From: an uncultured Lachnospiraceae bacterium
GTDB lineage: Bacteria; Bacillota; Clostridia; Lachnospirales; Lachnospiraceae
Direction: 5' to 3'
Assembly: GCA_910589265.1 (NCBI GenBank)
Contig: CAJUTQ010000035.1
Location: forward strand, 1-17,310
Length of the DNA stretch: 17,310 nt
The notes under the pieces: generated by a model
Databases searched by the model: none
What the model was told of the DNA's origin: nothing
The model's input: only the letters and a program-made list of their open reading frames with translations
Translations under genes and position numbers: made by a program
In this document: one piece after another, positions 7,066 through 15,114 of the stretch
Layout of the letters: the number at the start of each line of letters is the position of its first letter
Numbering within the stretch: position 1 is the stretch's first letter

Positions 7066-8442
7066 TCAGTTATCCTCTTCCATATTTATATCATTTTCTG
7101 GTTCAATCAATGATCTGATTGCATCTGCATCAGTTTTGTCTGCATACTGGTCTAACAATGGTATAATCACATCAGCATTTTTCTTTTTGACTCCTGAAAG
7201 CTTTCGCATATCACACCAAAAAACAGGCCTGCCTCCATTCTCATTCTTAAGTTTCTGATATGCCCATACAAGCCTCCTTGCCCAGTTTTGGGCATAAGAT
7301 TCTTTATACCTGCTGAGTATCTCACGACACTTGGGCATATTTTCCAGCCTGTGGTTTGCTAATCCTGCATATTTATATAGTAATCTTTCAGAAACCCTCT
7401 CTGGTCTTCCCATATCATTAATGTTGCCATGATAAATATCACTGGCAGCCTTCTCTAGTACTGGCACCATCTCTTCATCATACTGGTTCCAGTCCTCTGG
7501 TGTTTCTTCCTTGGAACATCTGGTTTCCTGTATACTCAGAATCTGCCTTTCTGAAAGCGAAGGATGAAGCAGGCTGTCAACAGAAATTCCCAAGCAGAAT
7601 GCTATCTGGCATACAATTGAAAAATCTGATCTGTTACCCAATAATGTCCTCTGTATCTGGTACATACTGGCAACATCATTCAAACCAATCTTCTTGTAAT
7701 ATTTTTGTATGTCCTCTGCAAGCATCTTGGTATTTCTTGTCTTTCCTGTTAAAGACATATATTTTGTTCCTTCCATTCCATAAAAAAGTATTGTACTGGT
7801 TGCTGTATCATTCCCAAAATCCATAGGAGTTTCAAAGATTTGTTCCATATAGGATGCAAATTCCATTTCCAATGAATTTACAGCAGGTCCAGCCATAACA
7901 TCCTGCACAACAATTTCAGCAGGATCAAGTGTAAATGACTGTTCACTTTTTGCAGGAATTGTTGATTTTACAAGTCTGCATTTATGTTTAGTACACACAT
8001 TCATATTTCGGATTTGATGTTTTCTATGCCAGTATGTTTCACCATACTGTTCCCTGTCCTCTGATGCACATACAGGACAATACTTTAAATATTTATCTTC
8101 TTCACTCCTTGGTAATATTGTAAACAGCAGATGTGCATCACAAAAATCATTGCCTAAACGGTACAGTGCATCTTTCTTCTTTGGACATTCTATAAATCGT
8201 GCATATTGCGGGAACATGGTATGCTCCAGAACCAGTTCATCTATTGGGTACATATTTTTAATTGCCTGTTCCATTTTGGGATTCAGATGGCCTATAAATT
8301 CTTTGCTTGGATTATTATGTCTGTTGTACAATATATCTTCTAAGACCATTCTGTTAGTTGGATATCCTGAATGTACATAATATCTGCAAAACCAGCTGTA
8401 GACCAGTTCATCTGGATAAATAACTGGCATAAACCCTGTCAT
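7066..8442 (-). CDS. tniQ: TniQ/TnsD-family target-site protein
   Basis: A 458-aa protein starting at ATG 8442 with GGAGG 7 nt upstream, inside the end of the preceding small gene. The N terminus (PVIYPDELVYSWFCRYY) is the usual TniQ opening. A zinc-binding module follows: C122 and C125 (YCPVC), W138-H139 and H142, then C150 and H153 (NVCTKHKCRL). The C-terminal 250 residues probably hold the DNA-recognition region, including an Arg/aromatic segment around SYAQNWARRLVWAYQKLKN. TniQ/TnsD proteins link the target DNA to the TnsC ATPase and select the insertion site in Tn7-like and Tn5053-like transposons. It is the last tightly coupled gene of the operon. Nothing in the sequence tells which site it recognises. 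Confidence 0.92.
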   Translation of the reverse strand: MTGFMPVIYPDELVYSWFCRYYVHSGYPTNRMVLEDILYNRHNNPSKEFIGHLNPKMEQAIKNMYPIDELVLEHTMFPQYARFIECPKKKDALYRLGNDFCDAHLLFTILPRSEEDKYLKYCPVCASEDREQYGETYWHRKHQIRNMNVCTKHKCRLVKSTIPAKSEQSFTLDPAEIVVQDVMAGPAVNSLEMEFASYMEQIFETPMDFGNDTATSTILFYGMEGTKYMSLTGKTRNTKMLAEDIQKYYKKIGLNDVASMYQIQRTLLGNRSDFSIVCQIAFCLGISVDSLLHPSLSERQILSIQETRCSKEETPEDWNQYDEEMVPVLEKAASDIYHGNINDMGRPERVSERLLYKYAGLANHRLENMPKCREILSRYKESYAQNWARRLVWAYQKLKNENGGRPVFWCDMRKLSGVKKKNADVIIPLLDQYADKTDADAIRSLIEPENDINMEEDN

Positions 8443-8615
8443 ACAACTACCTCCATGACTGGTATATGCCTGTCCAGCACTTCAATGATATCCTCTCCAT
8501 GTTTCTTTGCAGATACAACCAGTGACTCAATATCAACCTGCACTGCATCTGCTGGAATTGTCTTTTCCATGGCTCTGTCGGGCTGTTTTGGCTGTGCTGC
8601 ATACTTTTTATCCAT
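8439..8615 (-). CDS. 58-aa small protein between tnsC and tniQ
   Basis: This frame fills the gap between tnsC and tniQ. Its ATG (8615) is 12 nt after the tnsC stop and its TGA overlaps the tniQ ATG as ATGA, the classic pattern of translational coupling. The protein starts MDKKYAAQPKQPDRAMEKT, then VDIESLVVSAKKHGEDIIEV, and ends in a Val-rich tail. It looks soluble, with a disordered charged start and one or two helices, and no known domain. It has no strong ribosome site of its own, so it would rely on coupling from tnsC. Given its position it may be a Tn7-pathway accessory or a link between TnsC and TniQ. That is inference; the alternative is a spacer frame whose end merely supplies the tniQ ribosome site. 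Confidence 0.65.
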   Translation of the reverse strand: MDKKYAAQPKQPDRAMEKTIPADAVQVDIESLVVSAKKHGEDIIEVLDRHIPVMEVVV

Positions 8616-8627
8616 TTTTATATTTGG

Positions 8628-9698
8628 TTAAATATAAGGATGCAGCATCTTCATTCTTTTGTCATATGCAGCATTAAGGGCAGCAATATCCAGTTTCTCA
8701 CTGCCATTCTGGATAGAGATTTCCTGTGCACTGTATATAAGTGCTGTGACAGTGGCTGGGATTGCCCCGCTGTGTTCGTACATCCATTCCAGAATCCCAT
8801 CTGTAAGCTCTGTCTTATTCTTAGTGTACTGGTATGAAAACACTGTCTGGCAGAATTCCTTAAAATGCACATCATACATCATCGGGCCATACTGCAGCCC
8901 TGCCATCCTCCTCGCCATCTGTGGGTTCTGTTCAAAAAATGGCACACATTCCGGGGTGCCACACATTAAGACACAGATATTTGATGAATTTATTAACTGC
9001 AGTATCATCCTGTACAGCTGGGTTCCACTTTTATTTTCAATTATCATCTGGATTTCATCAATAACAAGTACCCCTATATGGATATTAGCCAGGTTACAGA
9101 CCATCTGCATGACCTGCTCTGCATTTATTGACCTTTTTAATGATTTCTGGTAATAATCTGTCCCAAGGCACTCATCCAGCTTTGCCAGTATCTGCGAACA
9201 CAGGCTTCTGAAGCTGCAGTTAAATGGGCAGCTTACCTCCAGTACAGGAACCAGTTTCCGGTAAGGCAGTTTTGTTTCAATTGTCCCTCCACAAAGCCTT
9301 GATGCAGCCTGCAGACAGCTTGTCTTGCCAATCCCTGATACACCTATACAGGTTGCTGATGTCATGCCTGTTGCTACCCCTTTATATTCATGGATGGCAT
9401 AACCACTACTGCTTCCTGTTTCTTCATGGCCTCTTTGTGCAGCATTCAGCAGCCTTACTGACTCAGCAGTCCCTTTTCTCTGCATTGACACAGAAACCAT
9501 GGAATATAATTTATGGTAAATCTCATATGCCATATCATTTGGTATGAATATCCTGTAAATATCAGGCAGTTTTAAAAGCCTTGTACCTGCATCCAGCTCC
9601 CTGAAAGATTCATTATATTCTGGAAGGACTTCCAGTTCTGTTTTAAGTTCCTCCCCAAACAACATTTTTGGTAACATTTCTGAAAAATCAGTTGTCAT
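8628..9698 (-). CDS. tnsC: TnsC/TniB-like AAA+ transposition ATPase
   Basis: A 356-aa protein. ATG 9698 is preferred because AAGGAGG lies 9 nt upstream; a start at 9719 would put that ribosome site inside the gene. The ORF overlaps the end of tnsB by 11 bp. Walker A is GVSGIGKTS (about residues 119-127), Walker B is VLVIDE (210-215) and the sensor-type motif is LMCGTPE (244-250), followed by an Arg-containing QMARRMAGL. The C-terminal part is helical (GAIPATVTALIYSAQEIS). TnsC ATPases polymerise on DNA, receive the target signal from TniQ/TnsD and activate the TnsA/TnsB transposase. The length is normal for the TniB-like shorter TnsC forms and below that of E. coli Tn7 TnsC. Confidence 0.94.
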   Translation of the reverse strand: MTTDFSEMLPKMLFGEELKTELEVLPEYNESFRELDAGTRLLKLPDIYRIFIPNDMAYEIYHKLYSMVSVSMQRKGTAESVRLLNAAQRGHEETGSSSGYAIHEYKGVATGMTSATCIGVSGIGKTSCLQAASRLCGGTIETKLPYRKLVPVLEVSCPFNCSFRSLCSQILAKLDECLGTDYYQKSLKRSINAEQVMQMVCNLANIHIGVLVIDEIQMIIENKSGTQLYRMILQLINSSNICVLMCGTPECVPFFEQNPQMARRMAGLQYGPMMYDVHFKEFCQTVFSYQYTKNKTELTDGILEWMYEHSGAIPATVTALIYSAQEISIQNGSEKLDIAALNAAYDKRMKMLHPYI

Positions 9699-11547
9699 GT
9701 AATCCTGCCTCCTTTGCATAATTAATATGTTTCCTCTTCCTTTCTTCTTCCCTTGTTTCCCTCATGTTTTTCACATCAGGGCTTGCTTCTGTTGTTGCAT
9801 TATGCTTAATGGTTTGTATGTGCGAAACAAGGTCTATCTCAGATTGTATACTTTGCTGCTGTTCCCTGTTGGTAATCTCTTTCTGTCTTTCTTTCATATC
9901 CAGCACAGCTTGTATATCCTTACCCTGGTATCTTGACTCAATTAAATCAAACCTTTTATATTCTCCATCTTCATACAGCCACACACATGATACATCAGTC
10001 CTGTCATATGCCACTGTAACTTTCCCGCCTTTCAGACACCTTTCAAAGAAACCTTCAGTGAAATACCTGAGACCATTTACTTTTAACCCAGATCTTGAGA
10101 AACTGCCATCTGTCCTTGGCAGAAGAGTAAGTATAATCTGTTCTTTTGTAACATTCTGCAACACATTGCATCCCCTTAAATGCTCCATTCCATACTTCCA
10201 TATTGAGTTGCTGTATGGCTTTATCTCCAGTTCCAGCATCTCCTCTGTAAATGGAAAGTTCCTGATAATATGTTTACTGTTGTAATGGATAATACACCGA
10301 AGCAGGATTGTTTCAAACTCTTTCAATGTCAGGCAGCTTTTCTCTTTGTAATTCCCAAAATAAGAGCCCCTTTCTAAATATTCCTCTGCAACTACACCTG
10401 CACCTTTCAGGTATGGTTTGAAGAAGTTTTGTATAACATCAAAGAACTTCTCTACAACCCCTTTTGCATCAGCCCTGTATGCCTCTAAATTGATAATTTT
10501 CACACCAAGCTCTGCAATCTGTCCATAGGTATTGCCAGCATAATCGCTTCCCCTGTCAGTAACTATGCAGCCTGGAAGACCACAAGGCCATTCCTCCTCT
10601 GTAATTTCAATCCCAAATTTATGGCAATGTTCTTTCTTATTAGTGACAACATTTACCATCAGTGACTGTAAACTGTATTCACCACCTTCCCATCCCAGGC
10701 TGTAGCCAAGGCATAGGTAAGAATACCCATCCAGCAATGCTGTCAAAATTGGCCTGCCTGTCACTTTTGTTCTGTCATCTGAAACAATATACAAATCTAC
10801 AATCGTACTGTCAGCCATGCCAACTCCAGGTGCAGCTGCAAATGCTTGTACATTGTCCCCCACAAGTACTCTGTGGTTTCTCATAAAACCAGTTTTACCC
10901 TCCCTTGAAATGTAATAGCTCATATATTTTTTATTCTTTGCATACCAGTACCGGAACTGGTTAAATGATGGATACTCTTCTTCCAGTATCCCTTCTGCAT
11001 TTGTATATCTTTCTTTCAACATAAGTTTATATGCTGTATTCAGACTGTTCTTCTTCCTGCTGTAGTAATATTTGTTGATAGCCCACCTGATGTTTTTCTC
11101 GTCATCAGAAAGAGGTTTCTCTTTGGCAGTCCTGTGCTTCCGCACAAGTGCAGAGATAGAATTATATGTCAGGTACATTTTCAGATAATTCCTGACTGTC
11201 TGTTTTGTAACCCCATGCTCTTTTGCTGTCCTTTCTATCATCTGTGTCCTGGTTATGGCACTTTCATCCTCCATGCAAAGGAGCACCGGGGCAATGACAG
11301 CATATCTCTCCCTTGCAGCATTCCTTTCCTTTGCTTCTAATTTCTCTTCCTGTACTATCTTCACACCATGCAGTTCCAGCAATTCATCCTCTGAACAGGG
11401 TCTGTACTCCTTAAACTCTGATGCCCTGCACCATTCTGGCATAGGTGCCTTTATTCCCTTACATTGGATATACAGCACCTCATCCCCTGCTTCTGCCAGT
11501 ATCCTGACTATATTGTCTTCTTTCCTTAACAGTTCATTTTTCTGCAT
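9688..11547 (-). CDS. tnsB: TnsB-like DDE transposase (rve/Mu family)
   Basis: A 619-aa protein starting at ATG 11547 with GGAGG 10 nt upstream; it overlaps the end of tnsA by 14 bp. An N-terminal HTH (ITRTQMIERTAKEHGVTKQTVRNYLKMYL, about 98-126) is followed by further DNA-binding helices. The RNase-H-like catalytic core carries D246 (GMADSTIVDLYIV), D331 (IVTDRGSDYAG) and E366 (DAKGVVEKFFDVI), spaced DD(35)E. After it come a beta-barrel-like region and a charged C-terminal tail (about 560-619), which in TnsB contacts TnsC. The enzyme binds transposon ends, cuts the 3' ends and joins them to target DNA. All three acidic residues are present, so it should be active. Confidence 0.95.
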   Translation of the reverse strand: MQKNELLRKEDNIVRILAEAGDEVLYIQCKGIKAPMPEWCRASEFKEYRPCSEDELLELHGVKIVQEEKLEAKERNAARERYAVIAPVLLCMEDESAITRTQMIERTAKEHGVTKQTVRNYLKMYLTYNSISALVRKHRTAKEKPLSDDEKNIRWAINKYYYSRKKNSLNTAYKLMLKERYTNAEGILEEEYPSFNQFRYWYAKNKKYMSYYISREGKTGFMRNHRVLVGDNVQAFAAAPGVGMADSTIVDLYIVSDDRTKVTGRPILTALLDGYSYLCLGYSLGWEGGEYSLQSLMVNVVTNKKEHCHKFGIEITEEEWPCGLPGCIVTDRGSDYAGNTYGQIAELGVKIINLEAYRADAKGVVEKFFDVIQNFFKPYLKGAGVVAEEYLERGSYFGNYKEKSCLTLKEFETILLRCIIHYNSKHIIRNFPFTEEMLELEIKPYSNSIWKYGMEHLRGCNVLQNVTKEQIILTLLPRTDGSFSRSGLKVNGLRYFTEGFFERCLKGGKVTVAYDRTDVSCVWLYEDGEYKRFDLIESRYQGKDIQAVLDMKERQKEITNREQQQSIQSEIDLVSHIQTIKHNATTEASPDVKNMRETREEERKRKHINYAKEAGLHDN

Positions 11548-11878
11548 CTACTGCCAGCCTCCAGTCTTTTTCTTTTACTCCATGTCCTAACCAGTATTTC
11601 CTGCTCTGTTGCAACAATTTCGCATAGGATGGTCTTTTTAACAGGTTCCTGTAACAACATTCATAAACTATGATAGTATCATCTTCCATGGTACATACAA
11701 TATCAGATGTATATTCACTTCCATCCATAGGGACATTGCACCTGATTTCTTTTACTGTTTCATTTTCTGAGAGAAGGTCCACCATTTGTCTCTGTATATC
11801 ATCATATGTCTTGCAGATGCCCTCGCATTTGGGGATACTCCTCTTCTCACATCTTCCCTTATAATTCTTTTTTCTCAT
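11534..11878 (-). CDS. tnsA: Compact TnsA-like endonuclease, active site altered
   Basis: A 114-aa protein with start ATG 11878 behind GGAAGGAGG. First gene of the operon, overlapping tnsB by 14 bp. The order helix (TYDDIQRQMVDLLSENETVKEI), strand with Asp (D59 in YTSDIVC), strand ending E73-C-C75, then LLQQSRKYWLGHGVKEKDWRLAV matches the TnsA N-terminal PD-(D/E)XK fold, and its position before tnsB supports it. In Tn7 TnsA the residues are Glu, Asp and Lys; here the Lys position of the ExK motif is Cys (E73-C-C75) and the helix Glu is not obvious. The C-terminal domain of Tn7 TnsA is absent. It may be inactive, use a shifted residue, or act as a TnsB cofactor. The fold assignment is an inference. 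Confidence 0.75.
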   Translation of the reverse strand: MRKKNYKGRCEKRSIPKCEGICKTYDDIQRQMVDLLSENETVKEIRCNVPMDGSEYTSDIVCTMEDDTIIVYECCYRNLLKRPSYAKLLQQSRKYWLGHGVKEKDWRLAVDAEK

Positions 11879-11994
11879 AAAAAATGTACCTCCTTCCCTT
11901 TTGGATTTTTATTAAATTTCATGAAACAATCCATGAGCTTTCCTATTGGTCTGGTATTTCTGCTTTTTCTAATACCAAAAGACTTAAGGCAGGA
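11879..11994 (-). promoter_or_regulatory. Upstream region of the tns operon
   Basis: The segment between the putative TnsB sites and the tnsA start must hold the operon promoter if the terminus is at 12089. The ribosome site GGAAGGAGG is at about 11887-11895. It also has an inverted element, GGTATT near 11952 with AATACC near 11970. I cannot fix -35 and -10 boxes with confidence. Confidence 0.4.
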
Positions 11995-12089
11995 AGGTTG
12001 CCATATTCCAGCAAACTTTCTGTATTCCTATTATGCCATACAAAAAATTCATTATATTTTGCAAAAATAACCTTTTGCCATACAAAACA
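11995..12089 (-). mobile_element. Probable tnsA-proximal end of the Tn7-like transposon
   Basis: Read on the minus strand, the terminus would be TGTTTTGTATGGCAAAAGG (12089 down to 12071), starting with the TGT typical of Tn7-like ends. A second site, TTTTTTGTATGGCATAATAG, lies 42 bp inward (around 12027-12046) and a weaker one, TGGAATATGGCAACCT (about 11995-12009), 35 bp further. Such spaced repeats are the pattern of TnsB binding sites, and they lie directly upstream of tnsA, where the end also acts as the operon's control region. The base string GTGTA at 12090-12094 would be the target duplication. The matching left end is not found in the window. Confidence 0.5.
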
Positions 12090-12275
12090 GTGTATAGTTC
12101 CATTCTCCAATATTAATTAATACTACCCTAAATCCAGTCTATAAATTGTATACTGCAGGTCTTCCAGAAAGCATGCCACTTTAGCAAAGTCCAATAAATT
12201 AATTAAATGTACTAGTTTGGTTATTATATCTATGCTAAAATAACTGTATATTTTTGTTTTTAAAAGGAGGTTTAT

Positions 12276-13175
12276 ATGATGACTGAAAAACTGAATACAG
12301 CAGAAGAAAAAATGGTTCTGGATTACATAGATAAGATTGATGAGGGTATCAGGGTATTTAATTCTGGATTTTCATCAAATACTGGACTTACTGATATCCT
12401 TCTTGAGGTTGTAAATGTGTTTAGTACAAAAATTCCCCAATTAAAAGATGCTTTATGTTTCAAAACCACTACAGAAGTAAATGATGCAAATACAGCAAGG
12501 GCATTGCTTATCATGTATTTAGCTGGACATGGGATTGAATTCAAAGACAAAAACAATGAAGAAAATGCATCTGTAAAAAGATTTTGGTCATCCTTTATTA
12601 CCTGGTTTGAAAACGAACTGCCAGAACTGGGACTTCTTCAAGAGAAATATCTTGAATGGGATAATTGGGATGGCGGGATGTGGAGGTTATACATAAATTA
12701 CGATTATGAATTCAAATTATACAGGGGTATCAATTATCCTGATTCATTAAAACATAACACAGCAAATTTTGATGATATTAAAACCTTTTTGGAAATTGCT
12801 TATAAATACTGGATTAAAAACGAGGGCCAAAAGCATTACCAGTTTACTATAGAAGTAAATGAACGGTTCAGGATATTTAAACTGCCCTACAGGATGCAGA
12901 ATGGAACCATTCTGAAACAGGGGTATAAAACAACTTATGGAATTGACAAAATAATTAATTACAGGATGTTTGAGAGGAAAATCCGTTTCTCTGAAAATAT
13001 GATAAACAGCCATGACCTGATGGAAAAAAAGAGTGCTTTGGACTTCATTATTGATGCCCTGCAATATATTGTTTCCATACAGGATGGAAAGGATAAATAT
13101 AAGAAATATGCTGCCCTGGCATCCAGTGTTAATTCTGGCCAGGACACTAAAGTTTATGCTGTCATAAAACAGTAA
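12276..13175 (+). CDS. Hypothetical protein, main part of a gene cut by an in-frame stop
   Basis: A 299-aa reading with AAAAGGAGG upstream of paired ATGs at 12276 and 12279. It looks like a soluble cytoplasmic protein rich in aromatic and charged residues (WDNWDGGMWRLYINYDYEF; YKTTYGIDKIINYRMFERK). There is no signal peptide or membrane helix. I do not recognise the family. It ends ...VYAVIKQ at a TAA, after which the same frame stays open and continues as a similar helical sequence (IKDLMKLSNEYFDIRHNDYL) to 13376. A single base change (for example GAA to TAA) would explain this. It lies just outside the proposed transposon end, so it may be recipient DNA or cargo of another element. Confidence 0.6.
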   Translation: MMTEKLNTAEEKMVLDYIDKIDEGIRVFNSGFSSNTGLTDILLEVVNVFSTKIPQLKDALCFKTTTEVNDANTARALLIMYLAGHGIEFKDKNNEENASVKRFWSSFITWFENELPELGLLQEKYLEWDNWDGGMWRLYINYDYEFKLYRGINYPDSLKHNTANFDDIKTFLEIAYKYWIKNEGQKHYQFTIEVNERFRIFKLPYRMQNGTILKQGYKTTYGIDKIINYRMFERKIRFSENMINSHDLMEKKSALDFIIDALQYIVSIQDGKDKYKKYAALASSVNSGQDTKVYAVIKQ

Positions 13176-13187
13176 ATAAAGGATTTA

Positions 13188-13376
13188 ATGAAGTTATCAA
13201 ACGAATATTTTGACATCAGGCACAATGATTATCTTAATGATGCCAGGGAAAAAAGAGAACCATTGAATGATTCACAGTTTATAGAATATCTTTATAACCG
13301 TGCATATGCCTTATTGTATCTGCTAAGATTAAAGGCTAAAATAAATGATGGTATTGGGGATTCCAGTCCTGTATAA
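13188..13376 (+). pseudogene. C-terminal part of the interrupted 12276 gene
   Basis: Sixty-two codons from ATG 13188, in the same frame as the preceding 299-aa reading and separated from it only by TAA and four codons. The residues (NEYFDIRHNDYLNDAREKR, FIEYLYNRAYALLYLLRLKAK) form amphipathic helices that naturally extend the upstream protein. AAAGGA lies 5 nt before the ATG, so it could be translated separately and the two halves could assemble. The simplest reading is one gene of about 366 codons with a nonsense mutation, or a sequencing error. The terminator at 13418-13458 follows. Confidence 0.6.
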
Positions 13377-13417
13377 CAGCCTTGAAGATTGTTTTTCATA
13401 CAATTTTTTACACTAAA

Positions 13418-13466
13418 AAAACCTTGAAGAAGAGGAAATTTCCATCTCTCAAGGTTTTATGCTTTT
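13418..13466. terminator. Bidirectional Rho-independent terminator
   Basis: AAAACCTTGA (13418-13427) pairs with TCAAGGTTTT (13449-13458), with more pairing inside (GGAAATTTCC). On the minus strand the stem is followed by TTTTTTT..., on the plus strand by ATGCTTTTTT. It separates the plus-strand gene ending at 13376 from the minus-strand gene ending at 13547. Confidence 0.85.
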
Positions 13467-13546
13467 TTATTTCTTTTGTTATACCATAAAAACAGAACCT
13501 GCATTTATAAAAATGTCTGTACACATCTGATGCATATGTTTCTCTT

Positions 13547-14371
13547 TTACAGCAAGCCCTGTACTGGTTGTAGTTCTTTCTGCAGTTCCAGTACCTGTTC
13601 CAGAGGCAGCCCGGAATATATGGCAATCTCATCCACAGATAACTTTCCTGCTTCTATCATCCTTATTGCAGCTTCTATCTTCTCTTGCCCAATACCTTGC
13701 TCAACACCTTGTTCAACACCCTGTTCAAACTTTTCCTGGTAACTCATCTGTAAAGTCATATAATCCAGCCTCCATTTCTCATTATCCCTCACAGACTGTA
13801 CTGCCTCTGCAAGTTCCCTGGTAAAATCATCCTCTGGCTTCTGTCCGTCAATAAAATCCAACAGCCTTTTCATTTCCTGGCTGACATCGTCCTTTGTACC
13901 TTTAGTGTTAAGTATGATTTTTGTTGTGTCATCGCCAAGTGGCAGCTCCAGGTCCTGTACACACCTGTTCTCAAAGGTATACACATGGAGACCTTTTCCA
14001 AATAAATCAAATGTACATACGAAAATAACAAAGCTTTTCTTCAGGTTTTTGTAACTGCTGCCCTTTTCCAGTATGTTCAGGTCAATCATGCCCTGGTAAT
14101 ACCTCATCCTTTTTGGAAGCCCTTTATTCCCTGTTGTCTGCATCTCAATATTGTAAACAGTGCCTTTCCCATCTTCCACATAGATATCCAGCCTCACACT
14201 TTTTGCATCTGATGACAAATCAATAGTTTCCTGTGATTTAGGGTATTCAATATGCGATATCTTTATGCCAAGTATTGTTTCCAGGAAAGGCTTGCAGTAT
14301 TTAGGGTTCCTCATAATTACCCCGAACATGAAATCATCCTTAAACTCAAGTTCCTCAAATCTTTTTCCCAT
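13547..14371 (-). CDS. Rpn-family PD-(D/E)XK nuclease / recombination-promoting protein
   Basis: A 274-aa protein. ATG 14371 was chosen because GGAGAGG lies 9 nt upstream; longer starts at 14431 or 14449 have poorer sites. The opening (FEELEFKDDFMFGVIMRNP...CKPFLETILGIKI) is the hallmark of the Rpn/PDDEXK_2 family. The nuclease motif is D62 (VRLDIYVEDG) and E76-M-Q78 (YNIEMQTT), the ExQ form usual in this family. The middle carries RMRYYQGMIDLNIL and KKSFVIFVCTFDLF. A linker EQGVEQGVEQGIGQ (about 208-221) precedes a helical C-terminal tail (VDEIAIYSGLPLEQVLELQ). Such proteins were first labelled transposases; family members nick DNA and promote RecA-independent recombination or act in defence. 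The catalytic residues look intact. Confidence 0.88.
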   Translation of the reverse strand: MGKRFEELEFKDDFMFGVIMRNPKYCKPFLETILGIKISHIEYPKSQETIDLSSDAKSVRLDIYVEDGKGTVYNIEMQTTGNKGLPKRMRYYQGMIDLNILEKGSSYKNLKKSFVIFVCTFDLFGKGLHVYTFENRCVQDLELPLGDDTTKIILNTKGTKDDVSQEMKRLLDFIDGQKPEDDFTRELAEAVQSVRDNEKWRLDYMTLQMSYQEKFEQGVEQGVEQGIGQEKIEAAIRMIEAGKLSVDEIAIYSGLPLEQVLELQKELQPVQGLL

Positions 14372-14530
14372 ATAATATTTCCTCTCCATTATCGTCAATG
14401 GTATTATTTTAACTATATTATAATATGCACCAGCATACCTGGCAAGCATAATTTAAGCCACAATTTTTGTTTTCCACTTCAGGGCTTCCTTCATCATACA
14501 GGTTTTCTTATAAGACATATCCCATATTTC

Positions 14531-14671
14531 CTCCCAACTTTAGAAAAACTTGGGAAAACACAGACCCCCAGTTATCCAAAAAAGCCCTTAAACCTTGAAA
14601 ATAAAGGACTCCCAAGTTTCCAAGAGTCATGAAAAAACTTGGGGATTCCATCCCAAACTTGGGAAAACCAA
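14531..14671. repeat. AACTTGGG-rich repeat block, copy 1
   Basis: The block contains AAACTTGGGAAAA, an AT-rich middle, the inverse CCCAAGTTTCC, and then CTTGGGGATTCC followed by CCAAACTTGGGAAAA. Copy 2 has the same order. It is non-coding as far as I can see: frames crossing it lack ribosome sites, and the conserved parts are DNA dyads rather than codons. Confidence 0.75.
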
Positions 14672-14800
14672 AGAAATCTATAGTATATCCTTTATTACAA
14701 TCTCTCTACAAGATTCCTTTAAAACCCATCAAACCTATATAAACACTGCATTTCTGTACAACTTTTGTCATACCTTGCTTCTGCATCATATCCCTGCCAT

Positions 14801-14963
14801 CCCCAACTTCTTCCCAGCTTTCAAATATATGAACCAAAACTTGGGAAAATACATATACATGGTTATCTCAAAAAGCCTGAAACTCCCAAAAATATGGTAT
14901 TCCCAAGTTTTTAAAACATGGGAAGAAACTTGGGGATTTCGTCCAAACTTGGGAAAATCCCAG
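14801..14963. repeat. AACTTGGG-rich repeat block, copy 2
   Basis: Aligned with copy 1 at about 291 bp further on: AAAACTTGGGAAAATACA, ATTCCCAAGTTTT, then GAAACTTGGGGATTTCG and CCAAACTTGGGAAAATCC. Between copies 1 and 2 (14672-14800) is AT-rich sequence with CTATATAAACACTGCATTT near 14736, similar to the inverted cores of the region after 15487. Confidence 0.75.
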
Positions 14964-15114
14964 AATTACAGCTTCCATACAATAAAAAAGCAGCATGGTA
15001 TTATAGATTTTTACTGCCATATAACAGACTTTTTGTTTTATAAACCATAAATATCAAAATAATCTTCAAAATATATTTTGCTTGTACTGAAAATACACCA
15101 AGAAATAATTCCCA

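Noticed and set aside
9764..10285. Long plus-strand frames inside tnsB and tnsC
   Set aside because: They are antisense to well-supported genes with catalytic motifs and have no ribosome sites.
11255..12120. Plus-strand frames upstream of and inside tnsA
   Set aside because: Antisense to tnsA/tnsB or across the proposed transposon end; no ribosome sites.
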